Shown piece by piece: positions 5,665 to 10,284 of a stretch of DNA of 10,284 bases. The stretch covers positions 1 to 10,284 of the forward strand of contig UQZF01000092.1 of assembly GCA_900545455.1 (NCBI GenBank). The letters are read 5' to 3'. Numbering within the stretch: position 1 is the stretch's first letter; each line of letters opens with the position of its first letter. The notes under the pieces are model-generated. The model had not been told where the DNA came from. It did not search any database and saw only the letters and a program-made list of their open reading frames with translations. A program made the translations under genes and the position numbers. The stretch comes from an uncultured Eubacteriales bacterium (lineage in GTDB: Bacteria; Bacillota; Clostridia; Lachnospirales; Lachnospiraceae).

Positions 5665-6343
5665 TGTGTTCCTCCCTGCTGATGAGCTTCATAAGTCCGT
5701 CACCTGTCACGGGCTCTATCTCGCGAAGTGCCGTGTCTTCAATGAGAAACATTCGGCTGCATAACGAAAGCTCGCCATCCTCATGGCTTGTGATTATCAC
5801 GGTTCCGCCACTTTCGCTGTACTCGCGAAGATAACGGCAGATGTCGGACTTGCACACGATGTCGAGTGATGCGCCGGGCTCGTCGAGAATGAGTACCGGA
5901 GGTTTATCTGCTATAGAGCAGGCTATCGAGAGGCGCTTTTTCATACCGCCCGACAGCTTGTTTACGGTGTAGCGGGCATATTTTTTCAGCCCGAATCTGT
6001 CTATGACAGGTTCGATTCCGCCGGGATTGCCGCAGTACCAGAACTTTAGATTGTCAAGCACGGTCAGGTTCTCATACAAAGGATTTTCCTGCGGGATATA
6101 GCCGGTATATTTTTTATAAAGTTTTTTGTTTTTCAGTGGATTTTCGCCGTTGTATGATATGCTTCCGGCGGTAGGAACATCCGCACCGGAAAGTATCCGA
6201 AGAAGAGTAGATTTACCGCAGCCGTTTGCACCCACTATTCCGACTATGTCGCCCGGGTATATGCTAAAGGACACGTTATCAAGGACTGCTTTTCCGTGGT
6301 AAGCCTTTTTTAGGTTATTTACTTCAAGAATTGGTGATGGCAT
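5657..6343 (-). CDS. ABC transporter ATP-binding protein of an ABC-2 exporter
   Basis: A 228-residue single nucleotide-binding domain with every catalytic motif intact: Walker A GANGCGKST (38-46), Q-loop Gln85, signature LSGGM (130-134), Walker B VLILDE (150-155) with catalytic Glu155, D-loop SLD (159-161) and switch His187. It is short, with little beyond the core domain. It would bind the cytoplasmic face of the two permeases encoded after it and power transport by ATP hydrolysis. GGGAGGG at 6352-6358, 8 bases before the ATG, supports the start; a nearby ATG at 6348 is in another frame. It is the first gene of the operon and is divergent from tig. No regulator gene, such as a GntR or two-component system, is adjacent, so control of the exporter is not visible here. 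Confidence 0.95.
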   Translation of the reverse strand: MPSPILEVNNLKKAYHGKAVLDNVSFSIYPGDIVGIVGANGCGKSTLLRILSGADVPTAGSISYNGENPLKNKKLYKKYTGYIPQENPLYENLTVLDNLKFWYCGNPGGIEPVIDRFGLKKYARYTVNKLSGGMKKRLSIACSIADKPPVLILDEPGASLDIVCKSDICRYLREYSESGGTVIITSHEDGELSLCSRMFLIEDTALREIEPVTGDGLMKLISREEHNA

Positions 6344-6385
6344 GGCATTAGCCCTCCCTTATGTTCATACTATAGGCATAGAATA

Positions 6386-6418
6386 GCATTTTTTATAAAA
6401 ATTTTCCATAAAAAACGC
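6386..6418. repeat. AT-rich inverted repeat between the exporter operon and tig
   Basis: GCATTTTTTAT (6386-6396) and ATAAAAAACGC (6408-6418) are inverted copies with one mismatch, separated by 11 bases. It lies in the 178-base divergent region, about 40 bases upstream of the exporter ATPase start. It could be an operator or an AT-rich promoter-activating tract; the low complexity makes chance quite possible. I see no clear -35/-10 pair for the exporter. Confidence 0.3.
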
Positions 6419-6458
6419 GTAATATGTTAAAATTATGCTGGATTTTGCGGAAAGCCTA

Positions 6459-6467
6459 TGATATAAT
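6459..6467 (+). promoter_or_regulatory. Extended -10 promoter for tig
   Basis: TGATATAAT at 6459-6467 is a perfect extended -10 (TG, one base, TATAAT). The -35 position (6439-6444, TGGATT, 17-base spacer) is weak, as is usual when the extended -10 is present. Transcription would start near 6474, giving a leader of about 48 bases with AAGGAGGA at 6506-6513. No CIRCE or CtsR-type operator is visible nearby. Confidence 0.7.
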
Positions 6468-6521
6468 GGGTAATTGATTGACAAACGTGTTAATTGTTAA
6501 TGTTTAAGGAGGATTTATTAA

Positions 6522-7808
6522 ATGAGCTTTACAGTAGACAAGTTAGAGAAGAACATGGTTAAGCTGACCATCGAGGTTGATGCAGAAGAGTTCGCAAAGG
6601 GAATGGAAACAGCTTATGAAAAAAATAAGAATAAGATCAGCGTTCCGGGATTCCGTAAGGGCAAGGTTCCTATGCAGATGATCGAGAAGATGTACGGCGC
6701 AGGAATCTTCTATGAGGATGCAGCCAATGCAATCATCCCCGGAGCATACCAGAAGGCAGCTATCGAGAGCGGTCTTGACATCGTTTCACAGCCTGAGATT
6801 GATGTTACACAGATTGAGAAGGGCAAGAGCTTTATCTTCACTGCAACAGTTGCAGTTCGTCCTGAGGTAACACTCGGAACATACAAGGGCGTTGAGATTG
6901 CCAAGGTTAACACTGAGGTGACAGACGAGGATGTTGACGCTGAGATTAAGAAGGTTCAGGAGCAGAACGCAAGAATCATCACTGTTGAGGACAGAGCTGT
7001 TCAGGACGGCGATGACACTGTTATCGATTTCGAGGGCTTCATGAACGGAGTTCCTTTTGCAGGCGGCAAGGGTGAGAACTACTCTCTTACAATCGGTTCA
7101 CATTCATTCATCGATACATTCGAGGAGCAGCTGGTTGGCAAGAATGTCGGCGAGGAGACAGAAGTTAATGTAACATTCCCTGAGGAGTATCATGCAGCAG
7201 AGCTCGCAGGAAAGCCTGCTACATTCAAGGTAACCGTTAAGGAGATTAAGTCCAAGGAGCTTCCTGAGTTCAACGACGAGCTTGTACAGGATATTTCCGA
7301 GTTCAAGACTGTTGATGAATACAAGGCTGACTTAAAGGCAACACTTGAGAAGAAGAAGGCTAAGGACGCTGAGGTTAAGAAGGAGAACGAGGCTATCGAC
7401 GCAGCAGTTGCTAACGCAACAATGGAGATTCCTGAGGCGATGATTAAGCAGCAGGCTCTTCAGATGGCAGACGGCTATGACAGAAACTTAAAGCAGCAGG
7501 GTATCAGCCTTGAGCAGTATGTGAAGATGATGGGCATGGAGCTTGATAAGTTCATCGAGAGCATCTATCCTGAGGCAGAGAAGAGAATCAAGAACGGACT
7601 TGTTCTTGACGCTATCGCAAAGGCTGAGAACTTCACTGTTACAGACGAGGAAGTTGAAGAAGAGATTAAGAACATGGCTTCTATGTACAACATGAAGGAA
7701 GATGAGCTTAAGGACATGATGACTGACAATGAGAGAAATCAGATTAAGGATGACCTCGCAGTTCAGAAGGCAGTTAAGCTTATCGCCGCAGAAGCTGTAG
7801 AGAAATAA
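6522..7808 (+). CDS. tig: Trigger factor, ribosome-associated chaperone and prolyl isomerase
   Basis: A 428-residue trigger factor of normal length with all three domains. The N-terminal ribosome-binding domain (about 1-115) carries the signature GFRKGKVP (43-50) that contacts ribosomal protein L23 at the exit tunnel. An FKBP-type peptidyl-prolyl isomerase domain spans about 155-245, with VIDFEGFMNGVPFAGGKG near its start and VTFPEEY at 217-223. The remaining part to 428 is the helical SurA-like chaperone domain, rich in Glu and Lys. It shields nascent chains in the cytoplasm and assists their folding. AAGGAGGA at 6506-6513 with 8-base spacing gives a strong start. Codon use is very biased (AAG, GAG, GCA, CTT), as in highly expressed genes. 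It leads the tig-clpP-clpX-lon cluster, an arrangement common in Firmicutes. Confidence 0.98.
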   Translation: MSFTVDKLEKNMVKLTIEVDAEEFAKGMETAYEKNKNKISVPGFRKGKVPMQMIEKMYGAGIFYEDAANAIIPGAYQKAAIESGLDIVSQPEIDVTQIEKGKSFIFTATVAVRPEVTLGTYKGVEIAKVNTEVTDEDVDAEIKKVQEQNARIITVEDRAVQDGDDTVIDFEGFMNGVPFAGGKGENYSLTIGSHSFIDTFEEQLVGKNVGEETEVNVTFPEEYHAAELAGKPATFKVTVKEIKSKELPEFNDELVQDISEFKTVDEYKADLKATLEKKKAKDAEVKKENEAIDAAVANATMEIPEAMIKQQALQMADGYDRNLKQQGISLEQYVKMMGMELDKFIESIYPEAEKRIKNGLVLDAIAKAENFTVTDEEVEEEIKNMASMYNMKEDELKDMMTDNERNQIKDDLAVQKAVKLIAAEAVEK

Positions 7809-7844
7809 ATCAGCAATATTAAGTAATAAATGGGGAGGAACACT

Positions 7845-8429
7845 ATGAGTTTAGTACCGGTAGTAATTGAACAGACAAGCAGAGGAGAAAGATCTTTCGA
7901 TATTTATTCAAGACTTCTCAAGGAGAGAATAATCTTCCTTGGTGAAGAGGTTAATGATGTGTCAGCTAATCTTGTTGTGGCACAGTTGCTCTTTTTGGAG
8001 TCAGAGGATCCATCGAAGGATATAAGCTTATATATTAACAGCCCGGGTGGTTCAATATCAGCAGGTATGGCTATATATGATACAATGCAGTACATCAAGT
8101 GTGATGTATCGACAATCTGTGTCGGTATGGCTGCAAGCATGGGCGCATTCCTTCTTGCGGGCGGAACCAAGGGCAAGAGAAAGGCTCTTCCTAATGCGGA
8201 AATCCTTATTCACCAGCCTCTTGGCGGAGCGCAGGGACAGGCTACTGAGATTGAGATTGCCGCTAAGCATATTATCAGAACCAAGGAGAGAATGAACAGA
8301 CTTCTTGCTGAGAATACAGGCAAAACCTATGAGGAGCTTGTAAGAGATACGGACAGAGATAACTGGATGACAGCACAGGAAGCTGTTGAGTACGGTCTTA
8401 TCGATTCTGTAGTCGAGAAAATTAACTAG
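7845..8429 (+). CDS. clpP: ATP-dependent Clp protease proteolytic subunit ClpP
   Basis: A 194-residue serine protease subunit that forms the two-ring, 14-subunit degradation chamber fed by ClpX or ClpC. The catalytic triad is complete: Ser98 in GMAASMGA, His123 in EILIHQPLGG and Asp172 in DTDRDNWM, the same numbers I recall for B. subtilis ClpP. SPGGS (66-70) forms the oxyanion region. I chose ATG 7845 because GGGGAGGA (7832-7839) lies 5 bases before it. An in-frame ATG at 7830 would add five residues, but it directly abuts that ribosome binding site and would encode it within the coding sequence, so it is less likely. It follows tig by 36 bases with no terminator, so the two are probably co-transcribed. 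Confidence 0.98.
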   Translation: MSLVPVVIEQTSRGERSFDIYSRLLKERIIFLGEEVNDVSANLVVAQLLFLESEDPSKDISLYINSPGGSISAGMAIYDTMQYIKCDVSTICVGMAASMGAFLLAGGTKGKRKALPNAEILIHQPLGGAQGQATEIEIAAKHIIRTKERMNRLLAENTGKTYEELVRDTDRDNWMTAQEAVEYGLIDSVVEKIN

Positions 8430-8445
8430 AATAGTATTTTTGTGG

Positions 8446-8483
8446 TGTGGAAGGGGGGATTCCTCCTTCCACATATCATTTTT
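8446..8483 (+). terminator. Terminator or attenuator hairpin between clpP and clpX
   Basis: TGTGGAAGGGGG (8446-8457) pairs with CCTCCTTCCACA (8462-8473) through 12 pairs including one G-U, around a GATT loop. It is followed by TATCATTTTT (8474-8483), an imperfect U-tract. It starts 16 bases after the clpP stop. It could end most tig-clpP transcripts while allowing some read-through into clpX-lon. I see no convincing separate promoter between it and the clpX start, which argues for partial read-through. Confidence 0.72.
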
Positions 8484-8516
8484 GAGGGTGTAATTTACTC
8501 AAATAGGAGGTAAGCA

Positions 8517-9827
8517 GTGGCAGGACGTAAAGATGACGGAAGGCTTAGATGTTCCTTCTGCGGGAAGCCTCAGGATGCGGTCAGAAGACTGATTGCAGGT
8601 CCGGGGAACGGAGTATATATATGTGATGAGTGCATCAATGTATGCGCAGAGATAGTCAACGAGGAGATTGAACCGCAGGAGTCGGCAGCAGGCTGTTTTG
8701 ACGGGATCAACCTTTTAAAGCCTAGAGAAATCAAGGAATTTTTGGACGAGTATGTTATCGGACAGGATGCAGCTAAGAAAGTTTTGTCCGTTGCAGTATA
8801 TAATCATTACAAGAGAATTATGGCAAATGGCGAGACCATGGATGCAGAGGATGAAAATGTTGAACTTCAGAAGAGCAACATTCTTATGTTGGGACCTACA
8901 GGTTCAGGTAAGACATTCCTTGCACAGACACTTGCCAAGCTTCTCAATGTGCCTTTTGCCATTGCAGACGCGACAACACTCACTGAGGCAGGTTATGTAG
9001 GTGAGGACGTTGAGAACATTCTTCTCAAGCTTATACAGGCAGCCGACTATGATATAGAGAAGGCTGAACATGGAATTATATATATAGATGAGATTGATAA
9101 AATCACGAAAAAGTCAGAGAATGTGTCAATCACACGAGATGTATCGGGAGAGGGCGTACAGCAGGCGCTTCTTAAGATATTAGAGGGTACTGTTGCTTCC
9201 GTTCCTCCACAGGGTGGACGTAAGCATCCTCAGCAGGAACTTATACCTATCGATACAACCAACATCCTTTTTATATGCGGCGGTGCGTTTGACGGACTTG
9301 AGAAGATTATCGACGCGAGAACAGGGCAGTCATCAATCGGATTCGGTGCTGAACTTGTTGAAAAGACAGAGAAGAATGTAGGCGAGCTTTTAAAGCAGGT
9401 TCTGCCTCAGGATTTGGTTAAGTTCGGTCTTATCCCTGAGTTTGTGGGACGTGTTCCGATTACGGTTTCTCTTGATTTGCTCGATGAGAATGCACTCAAG
9501 AGAATACTCACGGAGCCTAAGAACGCGCTTGTCAAGCAGTATCGCAAGTTGTTCCACTATGATGAGGTGGAACTTAAGGTTACGGATGATGCTGTTGCGG
9601 CGATTGCCAAGAAGAGCTTTGAGCGTAAGACGGGTGCAAGAGGACTTCGCGCTATTATGGAGAACATCATGATGGATGTCATGTATGAGATACCATCGGA
9701 TGATAATATCGCATGCTGTACAATAACGAAGGATACAGTCGAGAACGGCGAACCTCCGCTTATAGAGTACAGAACCGATACGATAGAATCAGGTAAGAAA
9801 AAGAATAACAACGGGGAAACTGCATGA
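8517..9827 (+). CDS. clpX: ClpX, ATP-dependent unfoldase of the ClpXP protease
   Basis: A 436-residue AAA+ protein. The N-terminal zinc domain has four cysteine ligands (Cys12, Cys15, Cys36, Cys39) and recruits substrates and adaptors. The ATPase core shows Walker A GPTGSGKT (126-133), Walker B IIYIDE (187-192), pore loop GYVG (159-162), a second pore loop RKH (235-237), the arginine finger near Arg312 and sensor 2 GARG (373-376). IGF at 274-276 is the loop that docks ClpX onto ClpP, matching the clpP gene just upstream. It unfolds tagged proteins and threads them into ClpP. The start is GTG at 8517, supported by AGGAGGT at 8505-8511 with 5-base spacing and by the usual ClpX N-terminus; no closer ATG exists. 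Its last codons end in an Asn- and Lys-rich tail and overlap the lon start by 4 bases. Confidence 0.98.
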   Translation: MAGRKDDGRLRCSFCGKPQDAVRRLIAGPGNGVYICDECINVCAEIVNEEIEPQESAAGCFDGINLLKPREIKEFLDEYVIGQDAAKKVLSVAVYNHYKRIMANGETMDAEDENVELQKSNILMLGPTGSGKTFLAQTLAKLLNVPFAIADATTLTEAGYVGEDVENILLKLIQAADYDIEKAEHGIIYIDEIDKITKKSENVSITRDVSGEGVQQALLKILEGTVASVPPQGGRKHPQQELIPIDTTNILFICGGAFDGLEKIIDARTGQSSIGFGAELVEKTEKNVGELLKQVLPQDLVKFGLIPEFVGRVPITVSLDLLDENALKRILTEPKNALVKQYRKLFHYDEVELKVTDDAVAAIAKKSFERKTGARGLRAIMENIMMDVMYEIPSDDNIACCTITKDTVENGEPPLIEYRTDTIESGKKKNNNGETA

Positions 9828-10284
9828 ACGAAGTAATGAAGAGTATACCTGTGATTGCTATCAAGGGAATGACCATATTGCCATATATGGTCATTCATTT
9901 TGATATAAGCAGGAAAAATTTAGTTGAGTCCGTGGAATATGCCATGGTTCATGGACAGAGAATATTCATAAGCGGACATTTGACCGAGGAAGATGAGGAT
10001 GCCGGCAATGATAAGCTTAGGGAGACCGGCACATTGTGTGAAATCAAGCAGATTATGAAGCTTCCCGGAAATGTGCTCAGGGTTACGGTCAGAGGCGTGG
10101 CAAGAGGAAAAAGCCTTGTATACAATTATGACGGCAGAATGCTTATGGCTGATGTCGAGCTTACGGATGATGACGGAGATAAGCAGACTGATGAGGTGAC
10201 ACAGGCAGCACTTGCTCGCAATATCAAGGAACTTTTGAAAGAATATGCAGCAGGAAATCCTAAGGCTAACAAAGAGTCTATGGC
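9824..10284 (+). CDS. lon: Lon protease, N-terminal part, cut by the window end
   Basis: The frame opens at ATG 9824, overlapping the clpX stop as ATGA, and stays open for 153 codons to the window edge. It starts MNEVMKSIPVIAIKGMTILP, which matches the opening of the Lon substrate-binding domain (xPVxxLxGxxxxP...). Later stretches LCEIKQIMKLPGNVLRV and VRGVARGK also fit that domain. The AAA+ and Ser-Lys protease domains lie beyond the window and cannot be checked. Lon is a cytoplasmic ATP-dependent protease for misfolded and regulatory proteins. Its ribosome binding site is weak (GGGGA at 9813-9817), so expression may depend on translational coupling with clpX. A downstream in-frame ATG at 9836 is possible but has no better site. 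A perfect hairpin lies within codons 15-25. Confidence 0.93.
   Translation, partial: MNEVMKSIPVIAIKGMTILPYMVIHFDISRKNLVESVEYAMVHGQRIFISGHLTEEDEDAGNDKLRETGTLCEIKQIMKLPGNVLRVTVRGVARGKSLVYNYDGRMLMADVELTDDDGDKQTDEVTQAALARNIKELLKEYAAGNPKANKESM
9867..9896 (+). repeat. Perfect 12-bp hairpin inside the start of lon
   Basis: GAATGACCATAT (9867-9878) and ATATGGTCATTC (9885-9896) are exact inverted copies around a 6-base loop TGCCAT, followed by ATTTTG. It begins 43 bases after the lon ATG and lies in coding sequence for the segment around MTILPYMVIH. A perfect stem of this length is unusual inside a gene; it could slow translation or act as a weak attenuator, or be a by-product of the encoded residues. 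Confidence 0.6.

Noticed and set aside
6478..6506. TTGACA at 6478-6483 as the -35 of a second tig promoter
   Set aside because: No acceptable -10 lies 16-18 bases downstream; the upstream TGATATAAT is far better placed.
6468..6521. Heat-shock operators (CIRCE or CtsR type) before tig or clpP
   Set aside because: No TTAGCACTC/GAGTGCTAA pair and no tandem GGTCAAA heptads are present in the tig leader or the tig-clpP gap.
7830..7844. Five-codon N-terminal extension of ClpP starting at ATG 7830
   Set aside because: The extension would encode the ribosome binding site GGGGAGGA itself, and the ATG at 7845 has ideal spacing and gives the standard ClpP N-terminus and catalytic numbering.
8481..8503. 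TTTGAG / CTCAAA inverted repeat upstream of clpX as an operator
   Set aside because: Only 6 bases per arm with an 11-base gap in an AT-rich spacer; expected by chance.
9557..9898. 113-codon minus-strand frame across the end of clpX and start of lon
   Set aside because: It is antisense to conserved clpX and lon coding sequence with no promoter or ribosome binding site.
1..10284. CRISPR arrays, tRNA or rRNA genes, insertion sequences, phage or defence genes
   Set aside because: No regularly spaced repeats, cloverleaf or rRNA-like stretches, transposase motifs or defence domains were seen on either strand.

Overview
The window looks like chromosomal DNA of a spore-forming, anaerobic, low-to-moderate-GC Firmicute, most likely a gut or rumen member of the Lachnospiraceae (Clostridia). 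The basis is an alpha/beta-type small acid-soluble spore protein, the gene order tig-clpP-clpX-lon, strong AGGAGG-type ribosome binding sites before nearly every gene, and extended -10 (TGnTATAAT) promoters. The genus is inference; no rRNA or other marker is present.

Left part (1-2957). The 3' end of an unrecognised gene is followed by a 73-codon gene for a small, very basic, single-membrane-segment protein. A strong two-way terminator follows, shared with the convergent fucO-type iron alcohol dehydrogenase (lactaldehyde reductase). Upstream of fucO on the same minus strand is a CYTH/triphosphate tunnel enzyme gene. It is divergent from a DJ-1/PfpI family gene on the plus strand, with overlapping divergent promoter candidates between them.

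Middle part (2958-6521). A 170-base leader region with a 14-bp hairpin precedes the spore protein gene, which ends in a clear intrinsic terminator. On the minus strand lies a tightly overlapping three-gene ABC-2 exporter operon: ATPase, permease, permease. It is transcribed away from tig across a 178-base AT-rich divergent regulatory region.

Right part (6522-10284). This is the protein quality-control cluster on the plus strand: trigger factor (tig), the ClpP protease subunit, the ClpX unfoldase and the start of lon, which runs off the window. Trigger factor folds nascent chains at the ribosome; ClpXP and Lon degrade proteins that fail or carry degradation tags. A terminator-like hairpin separates clpP from clpX, while clpX and lon overlap by 4 bases. 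A perfect 12-bp hairpin lies 43 bases into lon.

I found no CRISPR array, tRNA, rRNA, insertion sequence, phage gene or recognisable defence system, and no convincing evidence of an undescribed multi-gene system. The points most worth a second look are the small basic membrane protein, the early-lon hairpin, the spore protein leader hairpin, the clpP/clpX hairpin and the substrate-unknown ABC exporter.
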